This document shows, piece after piece, positions 17,110 through 26,509 of a stretch of DNA of 64,000 bases. Source of the stretch: Streptomyces albireticuli (GTDB lineage Bacteria; Actinomycetota; Actinomycetes; Streptomycetales; Streptomycetaceae); contig NZ_CP021744.1 of NCBI RefSeq assembly GCF_002192455.1, positions 4,432,001-4,496,000 on the forward strand, written 5' to 3'. The notes under the pieces are model-generated. The model ran no database searches. It was not told where the DNA came from and saw only the letters and a program-made list of their open reading frames with translations. Each line of letters opens with the position of its first letter. Position 1 is the stretch's first letter. Position numbers and translations under genes: made by a program.

Positions 17110-18689
17110 GCCGCGCCCTCGGGCCCGTAGCGCTCCCGCAGCTTGTGCTTGAGGACCTTGCGGAGTGTCTCGTTACGGGGCAGGGCGTCGACCAGCTCCA
17201 GTTGCTCGGGCACCTTGTGCACGGACAGACCGGCCTCCCGGAGGAAGGCGGCGACGTCCGTAAGGGTGAGCGGCGGGGCTCCGGCCGGCTGCTGGACGAC
17301 CGCGCAGACCCGCTCGCCGCGCACCTCGTCGGGGAGGCCGATGACGGCGACGTCCGCCACGCCGGGGTGCCCGTGGAGCAGCCGCTCGACCTCCTGCGCG
17401 GAGATGTTCTCGCCCTTACGGATGATGATGTCCTTCGCGCGCCCGGTGAGGACGAGGTACCCGTCGTCGGTGAGACGGCCGAGGTCCCCGGTGATCAGGA
17501 AGCCGTCGTCGTCGAAGGCCCCGGCGTGCTGTTCCGGGTCGAGGTAGCCGCGGCAGACCGCCTCGCCGCGCAGCCGGACGTGCCCGTCCGTCCCGGCCGG
17601 CACGGGCAGGCCGGCCCCGTCGACCACGCGGATCTCCATGCCCTCCGGCGGCCGTCCCTCGGTGCCCGCCAGGTGCGCGTCGGTGTCGTCCGGATCGCCC
17701 ATGGTGATCATCGGGGCCTCGGTCATCCCGTAGCCGTGGACGAGCCGGCAGCCCAGCTCCCGGACGACCTGGTGGTACAGCTCGGGCGGCTTGGGGGCGC
17801 CGCCGCCCGCCATCAGCCGGAGGGCCGGGAGCAGCGGCCGGCCGGGGGCCTTGCGCTGTTCGGCGAGGAACATCGCGTAGAAGGCGGTGGAGCCGCCCGC
17901 GACGGTCACCTCGTGGCGCCGGTAGGCGTCGAGGGAACCGGGGAGCGCGAAGTGCTCCAGGAGCACGGCCGGGAAGCCGCACAGGAGCAGCATCACCGTG
18001 TAGTCGGGCCCGGCGACGTGCGCGTAGGGGAAGGCCATGGAACCGACGTCGTCCGGGGTGAGGCGCAGGGCGCGGGCGAGGCAGGCGCCGGCGGCGATGA
18101 GCCCGCGGTCGGTGTGGAGGGTGCCCTTGGGGTCCGAGGTGGTGCCGGAGGTCCAGTAGACCCAGCGCACGGAGGTTCCGTCGGCGGGCGGGGCCGGGAG
18201 GACCGCCGGGTCACCCTCGGGGAGGGTGTCGTAGGCGGTGAACACCAGGGGTGGGGCCGGGAGGGACAGGGCGAGCCGGAAGGCCATCGCCGTGTGGTCG
18301 AAGCCCCGCCACACCCCGGGCACGGCGAAGAACCCGGCCCCGGTGGCCCGGAGCGCGTGACCGGCCTCCCGGTCGCGGTAATAGGGGATGAGCGGTGTCT
18401 GCACGGCCCCGAGCCGGGCCAGCGCGAAGGTCAGGACGACCGTTTCCAGGCGGGTCGGCAGCTGCCAGGCGACCCGGGATCCGGGCCGCACCCCGAGCCC
18501 GTGCAGGCCCGCCGCGACCCGCTCCGCGCGGTCCCGCAGGGCGCCGAAGGTCAGGCTCCGGTCGGCGCCGCCGGGCCCGGGGTCGTCGGCCTGGACGAGC
18601 GCGAGGGCGCCGGGGGTGCGGGCGGCGCGGCGGTCGAGCAGCTCCCACAGGGTCCGGGAGGCGGCGAGGTCGTCGGCGGTACCGGTCAT
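17103..18689 (-). CDS. AMP-forming acyl-CoA synthetase (acid-thiol ligase)
   Basis: This is a 528-aa ANL-superfamily enzyme that activates a carboxylic acid with ATP and CoA. The P-loop-like A3 motif is YWTSGTTSDPKGTLHT, A5 is GYGMTEAP, A7 TGDLG and A8 GRAKDIIIRKGENIS; the C-terminal Lys lies in LPRNETLRKVLK. Such motifs do not give the substrate; similarity is to ligases for alicyclic or medium-chain acids. It is divergent from the amidohydrolase gene, with two copies of the 17-bp palindrome in the 129-bp spacer, which links it to the catabolic regulon. Confidence 0.9.
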   Translation of the reverse strand: MTGTADDLAASRTLWELLDRRAARTPGALALVQADDPGPGGADRSLTFGALRDRAERVAAGLHGLGVRPGSRVAWQLPTRLETVVLTFALARLGAVQTPLIPYYRDREAGHALRATGAGFFAVPGVWRGFDHTAMAFRLALSLPAPPLVFTAYDTLPEGDPAVLPAPPADGTSVRWVYWTSGTTSDPKGTLHTDRGLIAAGACLARALRLTPDDVGSMAFPYAHVAGPDYTVMLLLCGFPAVLLEHFALPGSLDAYRRHEVTVAGGSTAFYAMFLAEQRKAPGRPLLPALRLMAGGGAPKPPELYHQVVRELGCRLVHGYGMTEAPMITMGDPDDTDAHLAGTEGRPPEGMEIRVVDGAGLPVPAGTDGHVRLRGEAVCRGYLDPEQHAGAFDDDGFLITGDLGRLTDDGYLVLTGRAKDIIIRKGENISAQEVERLLHGHPGVADVAVIGLPDEVRGERVCAVVQQPAGAPPLTLTDVAAFLREAGLSVHKVPEQLELVDALPRNETLRKVLKHKLRERYGPEGAAR

Positions 18690-18706
18690 GAGGGCTCCCG
18701 ACTTGA

Positions 18707-18723
18707 CCTGACTGGGTGTCAGG
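18707..18723. promoter_or_regulatory. 17-bp regulon palindrome, site B
   Basis: CCTGACTGGGTGTCAGG lies 18 bp upstream of the acyl-CoA synthetase start. Both half-sites (CTGAC/GTCAG) are intact. Confidence 0.7.
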
Positions 18724-18784
18724 GTGGGCGGGAAGCGTAGGGCGCCGCGCCTTGTCGGTCCAGGGGGCCGGGTCTAGCCTCAGT

Positions 18785-18801
18785 TCTGACGTAGTGTCAG
18801 A
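18785..18801. promoter_or_regulatory. 17-bp regulon palindrome, site A
   Basis: TCTGACGTAGTGTCAGA lies 18 bp upstream of the amidohydrolase start, with perfect 6-bp half-sites. Together with site B it brackets the divergent promoters. Confidence 0.75.
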
Positions 18802-18818
18802 TTCCTGGGAGGGGCGCC

Positions 18819-20018
18819 GTGGAACTTCCGCGCATCGTCAGCGTCGACGACCATGTGATCGAGCCTGCCCACCTCTTCGCCACCTGGCTCCCCGCCCGCT
18901 ACCGCGACCACGGACCCCGCGCGCTGACCACCGGGATCGGTGAACTCCGCTACACCGGGGGGAAGTACGTCACCGCCATGGACCCCGACGGTCCGCCCGC
19001 CGACTGGTGGGTCTACGAGGACCTCGCCTTCCCGTACAAGCGCAACATCGCCGCCGTCGGCTTCGACCGCGACGAGATGACCCTGGAGGGCATCACCCGT
19101 GCCGAGATGCGGCCCGGCTGCTGGGACCCCGTGGAGCGGCTGAAGGACATGGACCTCAATCACGTGGAGGCGTCCCTGTGCTTTCCCACCTTCCCCCGCT
19201 TCTGCGGCCAGACCTTCGCGGAGGCACGGGACAAGGACGTCGCGCTCGCCTGCGTGCGCGCGTACAACGACTGGATGGTCGAGGAATGGTGCGGTGACAG
19301 CGGCGGCCGGCTCATCCCCCTCTGCCTCATCCCCCTGTGGGACGTGGACCTCGCCGTCGCCGAGATCCGGCGCAACGCCGCCCGGGGCGTCCGGGCCGTG
19401 ACCTTCAGCGAGATCCCCACCCACCTGGGCCTGCCCAGCATCCACTCCGGCTACTGGGACCCCTTCTTCGCCGCCTGCCAGGAGACGGCCACCGTCGTCA
19501 ACATGCACATAGGGTCGTCCTCGCAGATGCCCGCCGCCTCCCCGGACGCCCCGGTGGCCGTGCAGGCGACGCTGTCCTTCAACAACGCCATGGCCTCGAT
19601 GGCCGATTTCCTTTTCAGCGGGGTCCTGGTGCGCTTCCCCCACCTCAAACTCGCCTACAGCGAAGGGCAGATGGGGTGGATTCCCTACGCGCTCGAACGC
19701 GCCGATGACGTATGGCGGGAACACCGCGCCTGGGGCGGAGTGCGCGATCTGATCCCCGAACCTCCCTCCACCTACTACTACCGGCAGATCTTCTGCTGCT
19801 TCTTCCGGGACAAACACGGGGTCGCCTCACTGGACGTCGTGGGACGCGACAACGCCACCTTCGAGACCGACTATCCCCATGTCGACTCGACCTTCCCGCA
19901 CACCCGGGAAGTGGCACTCGACCATGTGCGGGGACTCGACGACGAGACCGTCCACAAACTCATGCGGGGCAACGCGATCCGCATGCTCGGCCTGGACCTC
20001 GACCGGACGGCCGCCTGA
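18819..20018 (+). CDS. Amidohydrolase-family (PF04909-type) metal-dependent hydrolase/decarboxylase
   Basis: This is a 399-aa TIM-barrel protein. The metal-site pattern of the family is visible as SVDDHVIEP near the N-terminus, an internal His in NMHIGSSS, and the late Asp in FETDYPHVDS. Family members hydrolyse C-C/C-N bonds or decarboxylate; the substrate here is unknown. It is a close paralogue of the protein at 54.1-55.3 kb (long identical runs such as CFPTFPRFCGQTF and RAYNDWMVEEWCG). The GTG start follows GGGAGGGG. It is first gene of a run with two acyl-CoA dehydrogenases (4-bp and 2-bp gaps), preceded by regulon site A. Confidence 0.87.
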   Translation: MELPRIVSVDDHVIEPAHLFATWLPARYRDHGPRALTTGIGELRYTGGKYVTAMDPDGPPADWWVYEDLAFPYKRNIAAVGFDRDEMTLEGITRAEMRPGCWDPVERLKDMDLNHVEASLCFPTFPRFCGQTFAEARDKDVALACVRAYNDWMVEEWCGDSGGRLIPLCLIPLWDVDLAVAEIRRNAARGVRAVTFSEIPTHLGLPSIHSGYWDPFFAACQETATVVNMHIGSSSQMPAASPDAPVAVQATLSFNNAMASMADFLFSGVLVRFPHLKLAYSEGQMGWIPYALERADDVWREHRAWGGVRDLIPEPPSTYYYRQIFCCFFRDKHGVASLDVVGRDNATFETDYPHVDSTFPHTREVALDHVRGLDDETVHKLMRGNAIRMLGLDLDRTAA

Positions 20019-20022
20019 CGCC

Positions 20023-21192
20023 ATGGACCTTTCCGAGACCCGCGAGGAGGAGGAATTCCGGCACCGGCTCCGCGCCTGGCTGAGGGAAATACTCCCCACG
20101 CTGCCGCCCGAACCGGCCGCCACCAACTGGCCCGGCCGGCGGGCCTACGACTGCGCCTGGCAGCGCGCCCTCCACGACGCCGGATACGCCGGACTGCACT
20201 GGCCCGCCGACGTCGGCGGCCGGGGCGCCACCCCCACCCAGCACCTGATCTTCCTGGAGGAGACGGAGCGGGCGGGCGCGCCCTACGTCGGCGCCAACTT
20301 CGTCGGACTGCTCCACGCGGGCCCCACCATCGCGGCGGAGGGCACCGCCGGGCAGCGGGCCCGCTGGCTGCCGCCGATCCTGCGCGGCGAGGAGATCTGG
20401 TGCCAGGGCTTCTCCGAACCCGAGGCCGGCTCCGACCTCGCCGCCCTCCGCACCCGGGCCGTCCGCGACGGCGACTCCTACGTCGTCACCGGCAGCAAGC
20501 TGTGGACCTCGCACGCCGAGGTCGCCGACTGGTGCGAACTCCTCGTCCGCACGGACCCCTCGGCCCCCCGGCACCGGGGCCTGTCCTGGCTCGCCCTGCC
20601 CATGGACGCCCCCGGCGTCACCGTCCGCCCGCTGCGGACCCTCGCGGGCTCCGCGGAATTCGCCGAGGTCTTCCTCGACGACGTGCGGGTGCCCGTCACC
20701 CACCGCCTGGGCGCCGAGAACGACGGCTGGCGGGTCACCATGGTCACCCTGTCCTTCGAGCGCGGCACCGCCTTCGTCGGCGAGGTCGTCGCCTGCCGCC
20801 GCACACTGGCCCGCCTCGCCCGCACGGCCCGGGAGAACGGCCGCTGGGACGACGCCGTCCTGCGCCGCCGCCTCGGCCTGCTGAACGCCGAGTTCTCGGC
20901 GCTGTGGCGGCTGACCCAGTGGAACGTGAGCGAGGCCGAGCACGCCCCGCCCGGCGGCCGCGGAGGTGTGCCGGGCGCCGCGGGCTCCGTCTTCAAGCTG
21001 CGCTACTCCCACGCCCGCCAGGAGCTCTACGAGGCCGCCGCCGAGGTCCTCGGCCCCGACTCCCTCGACGGCGGTCACGAGTGGACCGTGGACCGCCTCT
21101 CGTCGCTCTCGTACACGATCGCGGCCGGGACCTCGCAGATCCAGCGGAACATCGTCGCCGAGCGCGTCCTCGGCCTCCCCAAGGCGCGGTGA
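20023..21192 (+). CDS. Acyl-CoA dehydrogenase
   Basis: This is a 389-aa FAD enzyme of beta-oxidation type. The conserved middle-domain motif QGFSEPEAGSDLAALRTRA and the ATG-box-like SKLWTSHA are clear; the C-terminal IAAGTSQIQRNIVAERVLGLP is the usual flavin/CoA-site end. Starts 4 bp after the amidohydrolase stop and ends 2 bp before the next acyl-CoA dehydrogenase. Two adjacent acyl-CoA dehydrogenase genes suggest an alpha2-beta2 heteromer, as for steroid-degrading FadE pairs in actinobacteria; the second subunit gene is frameshifted here. Confidence 0.92.
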   Translation: MDLSETREEEEFRHRLRAWLREILPTLPPEPAATNWPGRRAYDCAWQRALHDAGYAGLHWPADVGGRGATPTQHLIFLEETERAGAPYVGANFVGLLHAGPTIAAEGTAGQRARWLPPILRGEEIWCQGFSEPEAGSDLAALRTRAVRDGDSYVVTGSKLWTSHAEVADWCELLVRTDPSAPRHRGLSWLALPMDAPGVTVRPLRTLAGSAEFAEVFLDDVRVPVTHRLGAENDGWRVTMVTLSFERGTAFVGEVVACRRTLARLARTARENGRWDDAVLRRRLGLLNAEFSALWRLTQWNVSEAEHAPPGGRGGVPGAAGSVFKLRYSHARQELYEAAAEVLGPDSLDGGHEWTVDRLSSLSYTIAAGTSQIQRNIVAERVLGLPKAR

Positions 21193-21194
21193 CC

Positions 21195-22237
21195 ATGGAC
21201 TTCCGGCTGACCGAGGACCAGCGCGCGCTCCGGGCGGGAATGCGCGAGCTCCTCGCCGCGCGATTCCCCCGCGAGCGGCTGCGCGCCCTGGTGGACGGCG
21301 ACCCGCGGGCCGCGGCCCGGCCCGACCGCGAGCTGTGGCGGGCGCTCGGGGACGCCGGGCTGTTCGCCCTGCGGCTGCCCGGGGGCGACGGCGGGGCGGG
21401 TCTCGGGCTGCCGGAGGCCGTGCTCCTCTTCGAGGAGCTGGGGCGGGCCCTGGTGCCCGGCCCGCTGGCCGCCACGCACCTCGCGGCGGGCCTGGTGCCC
21501 GGCGCCGCCGAGGGCCGTCGGTTCGTCACGGCCCTGGACCGCCCCGGCGCCGTCCCCCACCTCGCCCGGGCCGACGCCGTGCTGCTGCTCGACGGCACCA
21601 CCGCCCGCGTGCTGACCCCGGGGAGGGGAACGGCCCGGACGCCCTGGGCGCGATCCCCCTCCGGTCCGTGGACCCGGCGACGCCGCTGCACCGGGTGCGG
21701 CACCTCCCTCCGCCCTTGGGGGGAAGCTCACTTGAAGTGACCGCCGACGCGGCCCGGCTGCACCGGGAAGCGACTTTGCTGACCGCCGCACAGCAACTGG
21801 GCAGCGCCCGCCGCACCGTCGAGTCGGCCGTCGCGCACGCCCGGCACCGTTTCCAGTTCGGGCGCCCCGTCGGAGCCTTCCAGGCCGTCCAACACCTCTG
21901 TGCCGATATGCACGTACGCGCGGAACTCGCTCGCGTGAGCGTCTATGCGGCCTCGCTCACCGCGGATCCGGCCGAGATCGCCGGCGCCAAGCTGCTTGCG
22001 GACAGTGCTGCTATCCGCAACGCCCGTGACTGTCTGCAAGTGTATGGGGGCCTGGGCTTCACCTGGGAAGTCGACGTCCATCTGCATCTCAAACGCGCCT
22101 GGATTCACGCGGGTCAGTGGAAATCGGTTGCCGAAGGCGAGGAATTCCTGGCGAACAGCCTGCTCATGAGTGGTCTCTCGGAAACCCCCTCGGATGTTTT
22201 GGCCGGAGGTTTGGATGGAGACAATGTCGGCCTGTAA
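21195..22237 (+). pseudogene. Acyl-CoA dehydrogenase, interrupted by a -1 frameshift
   Basis: The frame starting at ATG 21195 encodes a normal N-terminal domain (MDFRLTEDQRALRAGMRELL) up to about 21616, then continues as nonsense to a stop at 21740. The missing C-terminal half is intact in the next frame to 22237 (RHRFQFGRPVGAFQAVQHL, QVYGGLGFTWEVDVHLHLKR). The junction falls in CCCCGGGGAGGGG (21616-21628); one extra G there restores a continuous reading frame of about 347 codons. This is either a real pseudogene, a slippage site, or a sequencing error in the G/C run. Everything else about the gene looks functional. Confidence 0.88.
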
Positions 22238-22650
22238 TCGGCATGGGTGAAATGCCGGGCATGTCATACATAACCCATCACAGGCCGTCGATATCAGGCT
22301 GTGTCCTGCGCGTTACTCGTTACTGGGTGGAGTCGGCCTCGCCCTCCGGTACTCTCCCTTGGATGCGAGTGGTTCAGAGGCGCAGCGAGCCAGGTGTTGT
22401 CCATGTGGCGACGTCGGGCGGGAAAATGTCTGGCACTCGTGTCGGAACGGGGCCCGTGGTCCCCCGATGTTCGAGTCTCCGCAGCGCGCGTCGCACAGTA
22501 TGCAGTACGCATACTCCTTTGCGCCGGAATATGCCCGAAGCGCTTGTTGAGGTGACTGAGCGTCAACCATGCTGTCTCGGAAAGGGATCACGTTCCGTGA
22601 CCCCTCGGAGACGCGAGGCGTTGTGTCCGCCGGTTCGGATGGTGTGAGCG
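22238..22650. other. 413-bp non-coding spacer with palindrome
   Basis: No convincing gene is visible. Base composition is noticeably lower in GC than the flanks, and the stretch carries the AGTATGC palindrome (separate entry). It separates the amidohydrolase operon from the ATP-binding protein gene. Confidence 0.5.
22497..22515. promoter_or_regulatory. AGTATGC-N5-GCATACT palindrome upstream of the HATPase gene
   Basis: Perfect 7-bp inverted repeats with a 5-bp spacer (AGTAC), about 135 bp before the gene. It stands in a locally AT-richer stretch and looks like an operator for a dimeric regulator. No regulator can be named. Confidence 0.5.
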
Positions 22651-23124
22651 GTGCAGGTGCTTCAGATGCAGATGGAGGTCCGGGCCGACCCCGCGGAGGT
22701 GGGGCGGGCCCGCAAGTGGGCGAGGTCGCGCCTCGCGGGTTCCGGGATAGGTGTCGACGAGCCCCTCGCGGAGACGCTGATCCTGCTGATCTCCGAGCTG
22801 GTCACCAACGCCGTGGTGCACACCGGCTGTCCCGCCGTCCTGCGCATGCTCTTCCCGGACGTGGGGCCCGCCGGTGCCGCCGAGTGCTGCGCGGGGACGG
22901 TCCGGGTCGAGGTCGCCGACATCAGCTCACGCCCGCCCCGCCGACGGCGTGCCGAGGGTGATGACACCGGCGGCCGGGGCCTGGAGCTGGTGGACGGTCT
23001 GGCCGACCGCTGGGGCTGGCAGCCCGAGGGCAACGGCAAGCGCATCTGGTGTGAGGTCGACCGCGGCGCCGCCTCCTGGGTCGGCGCTTTCGAGGCTCCG
23101 CGCGCCGTGACAAATAGGGCTTAG
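22651..23124 (+). CDS. RsbW-like ATP-binding protein (HATPase_c, anti-sigma-type)
   Basis: This is a 157-aa GHKL-fold protein. The N box is ISELVTNAVVHTG and the G box DDTGGRGLELVDGLADRWG. This single-domain form is typical of the many Streptomyces serine-kinase/anti-sigma homologues, which control sigma-B-like factors or other switches; no sigma or antagonist gene lies beside it, so the target is unknown. Starts at GTG 22651, though ATG 22669 or 22675 are possible; ribosome-binding site is weak. Confidence 0.85.
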   Translation: MQVLQMQMEVRADPAEVGRARKWARSRLAGSGIGVDEPLAETLILLISELVTNAVVHTGCPAVLRMLFPDVGPAGAAECCAGTVRVEVADISSRPPRRRRAEGDDTGGRGLELVDGLADRWGWQPEGNGKRIWCEVDRGAASWVGAFEAPRAVTNRA

Positions 23125-23385
23125 TCGACAAAGTCCAGACCAGGTGTTGACGTGAAGTGTCCACGTGATCACCCTTGGACGCAGCGATTCGTTGCGAGGG
23201 GACGTCGAGAGGCCCGTTCGTATTGGGCTGCCTTGGCGAGTGCGGGTCGCGGTCCGGCGCGTACAGGGTTACAGCGCCGGAGCCGGCGGCGACGTGCGGT
23301 GCCGTGCTCGGGGTGCGCATCGGCGCGTCGCCGCCTGCCCGTCCTGTCATGGGTCGGCCGGCTCCGAGGGCCCGGCCTGTTCCGG

Positions 23386-24312
23386 TCAGAGGATCGCGAC
23401 CGGCGCGACCGGGGATCCCACGCCGCCCACGAAGGGCTCGGGTGTGGCGGTCAGCAGGAAGGCGTGGTGTCCTTCCTCGGCGCAGGCCGCCGACAGCTCC
23501 TCCAGATCCCAGTTCTGACCCTGGAGCATCCCCATCTCGACCAGGTGGAGGGCGTGCACCGGGAGCCAGAGCCCGTCGATCTCGGGCGGGACGATCTCGA
23601 AGGTCAGCGTGTCGGTCGCGACCGCGGCGACGTCGCGGGCGTGGAACCACTCCGGCGTACGGATCGACAGCCCGGGCGACGGATAGCCGTACGCCTCCCT
23701 GTCGCCCGCCAGATACCGCTGGATCTGACCGGTCCTGACGAGCGTGATGTCGCCGGACCGGATGGTGGTCCCGGCCAGTTCCTCCGCGGCGTCGAGATCC
23801 TCGGGGGTGACGACATGGCCCGCGTCCAGCCGCTCGACCCCCCGGACGCGCGCCACGTCGAGGAGCACGCCGCGTGAGACGAGGTGCCGGACCGTCTGGA
23901 TCCCGCTGCGGCCGGCCCGGCCGTGCACGGTGACCGAGTCCGCCGGGCGGCCGTTGTAGATCCGCCCGCCGTGCGAGACATGCGGCAGGGCGTCCCAGTG
24001 GGTGCCTGCCTGGAGCCCCATCGTCACGGCGTCGTCGCTCGTGGCGACCGTGTCCGGTCCGAACATCTCCTGATTGACCGCGATCATGGTGTGCAGAGGG
24101 TTCACTCTCCCGGGGATCAGCCCCGTCTGCACCCCGTCCTGCCGTAAGGGCACCGCCAGAGGGACGCGGCGACCGGTCCGTACCGTCGCGGCGGCGTCGC
24201 GGACGACCGCGCCGGTGATGAGGTTGAGCGTGCCGATCTCATCGGCATCGCCCCAACGGCCCCAGTTGTTTACTCGTTTGGCGATCTCGTGGAATTCCGG
24301 CGGCAGCGTCAT
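23386..24312 (-). CDS. Cyclase-family (kynurenine formamidase-like) metal-dependent hydrolase
   Basis: This is a 308-aa protein of the PF04199 type. The metal-binding signature of the family is seen as GTHWDALPHVSHGG, and a second conserved segment is IRSGDITLVRTG. Members open lactams, lactones or formamides, or hydrolyse cyclic intermediates. Here it is divergent from the SDR/acyl-CoA dehydrogenase/aldehyde dehydrogenase run, and both share regulon site C. That suggests ring or lactone opening in the pathway; substrate unknown. ATG at 24312. Confidence 0.85.
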   Translation of the reverse strand: MTLPPEFHEIAKRVNNWGRWGDADEIGTLNLITGAVVRDAAATVRTGRRVPLAVPLRQDGVQTGLIPGRVNPLHTMIAVNQEMFGPDTVATSDDAVTMGLQAGTHWDALPHVSHGGRIYNGRPADSVTVHGRAGRSGIQTVRHLVSRGVLLDVARVRGVERLDAGHVVTPEDLDAAEELAGTTIRSGDITLVRTGQIQRYLAGDREAYGYPSPGLSIRTPEWFHARDVAAVATDTLTFEIVPPEIDGLWLPVHALHLVEMGMLQGQNWDLEELSAACAEEGHHAFLLTATPEPFVGGVGSPVAPVAIL

Positions 24313-24373
24313 GTGATCCCTTCCGGATCAGGAGTCGTGCGGGTCTTGTGCCCGCGCCCACTCTGCTCAAAAA

Positions 24374-24390
24374 TCTAACGGTCCGTCAGA
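24374..24390. promoter_or_regulatory. 17-bp regulon palindrome, site C
   Basis: TCTAACGGTCCGTCAGA in the 97-bp spacer between the divergent cyclase and SDR genes; one mismatch to the consensus left half. Confidence 0.7.
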
Positions 24391-24409
24391 TGATGGGGAG
24401 GGGTGCCGC

Positions 24410-25330
24410 GTGGGGAACTTCTTGGCCGGCAAGGTCGTCGCCGTCACGGGGGCGGGCCGGGGCATCGGACGCGCGGTGGCCCTCGCCTGCGCGGCGGAAG
24501 GCGCGCGGGTCGTCGTCAACGACTACGGGGTCTCCCTCGACGGCGGAGAACCGACGAGCGACATCGCCACGGCCGTGGCCAAGGAGATCGAGGCCGCCGG
24601 CGGCACCGCCGTGGCACTCGCGGACGACATCTCGACGATGGCCGGAGGCCGGCGCGTCGTCGAGACGGCCCTCACCCGCTACGGACGGCTCGACGGAGTC
24701 GTGTGCGTCGCCGGCATCCTCCGGGAACGCATGCTCTTCAACATGACCGAGGAGGAGTGGGACCCCGTCATCGCCACCCACCTCAAGGGCACCTTCACCG
24801 TCTTCCGGGCCGCCTCCGCCGCCATGAGGCAACAGCGGCACGGCACCCTCATCGGCTTCACCAGCGGAAGCCACCAGGGCAGCTTCTCCCAGGCCAACTA
24901 CGCCGCCGCCAAAGGCGGCGTGATCTCCCTCGTCCGCAGCGCGGCCCTGGGCCTCGCCAAGTACGGCGTCACCGCCAACTGCGTCGCCCCCGTCGCCCGT
25001 ACCCGTATGTCCGCCAATGTGCCCATGGAGCTGACCGAGATCGGCGAACCGGAGGACGTCGCGCCGCTGGTCGTCTATCTGCTGAGCGACCGGGCCCACG
25101 CCGACGGCGTCACCGGACAGGTCTACACCGTCGCCGGACCCAAGATCGCCGTCTGGGCGCAGCCCCGCGAACTCCGTGCCGCCTACGCGGACGGCGCCTG
25201 GACACCCGAACGGATCGCCGAGCTCCTGCCCGGCACCGTCGGCACCGACCCGATGCCCCTGCTCACCCGCCCGCAGGCCGCGACCGGGCCGAACGAGTCC
25301 AAACCGTCCGGAGAGCGCACCGACGCCTGA
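24410..25330 (+). CDS. Short-chain dehydrogenase/reductase (hydroxyacyl-CoA dehydrogenase-like)
   Basis: This is a 306-aa SDR. The NAD loop is VTGAGRGIGRAVAL, followed by VVNDYG, the N-A-G-equivalent VAGILRERM, and the catalytic Tyr-Lys in YAAAKGG. The NDYG motif and the extended C-terminus (about 250-306) resemble SDRs that act on 3-hydroxyacyl-CoA in multifunctional beta-oxidation enzymes. GTG start at 24410. It heads a run with the acyl-CoA dehydrogenase (22-bp gap) and aldehyde dehydrogenase genes, downstream of regulon site C. Confidence 0.88.
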   Translation: MGNFLAGKVVAVTGAGRGIGRAVALACAAEGARVVVNDYGVSLDGGEPTSDIATAVAKEIEAAGGTAVALADDISTMAGGRRVVETALTRYGRLDGVVCVAGILRERMLFNMTEEEWDPVIATHLKGTFTVFRAASAAMRQQRHGTLIGFTSGSHQGSFSQANYAAAKGGVISLVRSAALGLAKYGVTANCVAPVARTRMSANVPMELTEIGEPEDVAPLVVYLLSDRAHADGVTGQVYTVAGPKIAVWAQPRELRAAYADGAWTPERIAELLPGTVGTDPMPLLTRPQAATGPNESKPSGERTDA

Positions 25331-25351
25331 CGGGCAGAGAGCGAGAAGCGC

Positions 25352-26509
25352 GTGGACTTCGCATTCGGGCCACAGGACGAGGCGCTCCGGGAAGAGGCCC
25401 GCGACTGGCTCACCCGCCACCTCGCCTCCGACCCCGCCCCCGACCGCCGCGCCTGGGAGCGCCGGCTCGGCGCCGACGGCTGGATCGGCCTCGGCTGGGA
25501 CCCCGCCCACGGCACCTACGGCAACCGCACCACCACCCTGACCGGCCAGGTCGTCTGGGCCGAGGAATACGCCCGGGCGCAGGCCCCCGCCCGCCTCGGT
25601 CACATGGGCGAGCAACTCCTCGCCCCCACCCTCCTGGCCCACGGCGACGCGGCCCAGCGCACCCGCTTCCTGCCCGCGATCGCCCGCGGCGAGGAGCTCT
25701 GGTGCCAGGGGTACAGCGAGCCCGGCGCGGGCTCCGACCTCGCCTCCCTGCGGACCATGGCGGTGCCGGACGGACGCGGCGCCTACCGGATCACCGGGCA
25801 GAAGATCTGGACCTCGCACGCCCACGAGGCCGACTGGTGCTTCCTGCTGGCCCGCACCACCAAGGGCTCGCACCGGCACCACGGGCTCTCCTTCCTGCTC
25901 GTGCCGATGGACCAGCCCGGCCGGATCGAGGTCCGGCCCATACGCCAGATGTCGGGAACCGCCGACTTCAACGAGGTCTTCCTCGACGGCGCGGAAGCCC
26001 GGGCCGAGCACCTCGTCGGCGGCGAGGGCAACGGCTGGCAGGTCGCCATGGACCTCCTCGGACGGGAGCGGGGCGTCTCCACCCTCGCCCAGCAGATCGG
26101 CTTCGCGGCCGAACTCTCCAGGGTGCTCCGGCTGGCCCTGGAGACGGGTGCCGCAGAGGAGCCGGTGACCCGCGACCGGCTCGTACGGCAATGGGCCGAG
26201 CTGCGCACGATGCGCTGGAACGCCCTGCGGACCCTCGGGACGGCGGGGGACCCCGGAGCGCCCAGCGTCGCCAAGCTGCTCTGGGGCGGCTGGCACCAGC
26301 GGCTCGGCGAGCTGGCCATGCAGGTCCGCGGCCCGGGCGCCGCCCTGGGCCCGTACGACTGGAGCGCGGACCTGCCGTATGAACTCGATTCCCTGCAAGG
26401 CCGGTTCCTCTTCTCGCGCGCCGACACCATCTACGGCGGGTCGGACGAGATCCAGCGCACCATCATCGCCGAGCGCGTGCTCGGCCTGCCGAAGGAGCCG
26501 CGCCCATGA
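25352..26509 (+). CDS. Acyl-CoA dehydrogenase
   Basis: This is a 385-aa protein. It carries QGYSEPGAGSDLASLRT, the KIWTSHAHEADW segment and the C-terminal YGGSDEIQRTIIAERVLGLPKEPRP. The family Glu base position cannot be fixed without alignment. The gene overlaps the next one by 4 bp (ATGA), showing translational coupling to the aldehyde dehydrogenase. GTG start at 25352 follows GAGAGCGAGAAGC. Part of the site C operon. Confidence 0.92.
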   Translation: MDFAFGPQDEALREEARDWLTRHLASDPAPDRRAWERRLGADGWIGLGWDPAHGTYGNRTTTLTGQVVWAEEYARAQAPARLGHMGEQLLAPTLLAHGDAAQRTRFLPAIARGEELWCQGYSEPGAGSDLASLRTMAVPDGRGAYRITGQKIWTSHAHEADWCFLLARTTKGSHRHHGLSFLLVPMDQPGRIEVRPIRQMSGTADFNEVFLDGAEARAEHLVGGEGNGWQVAMDLLGRERGVSTLAQQIGFAAELSRVLRLALETGAAEEPVTRDRLVRQWAELRTMRWNALRTLGTAGDPGAPSVAKLLWGGWHQRLGELAMQVRGPGAALGPYDWSADLPYELDSLQGRFLFSRADTIYGGSDEIQRTIIAERVLGLPKEPRP

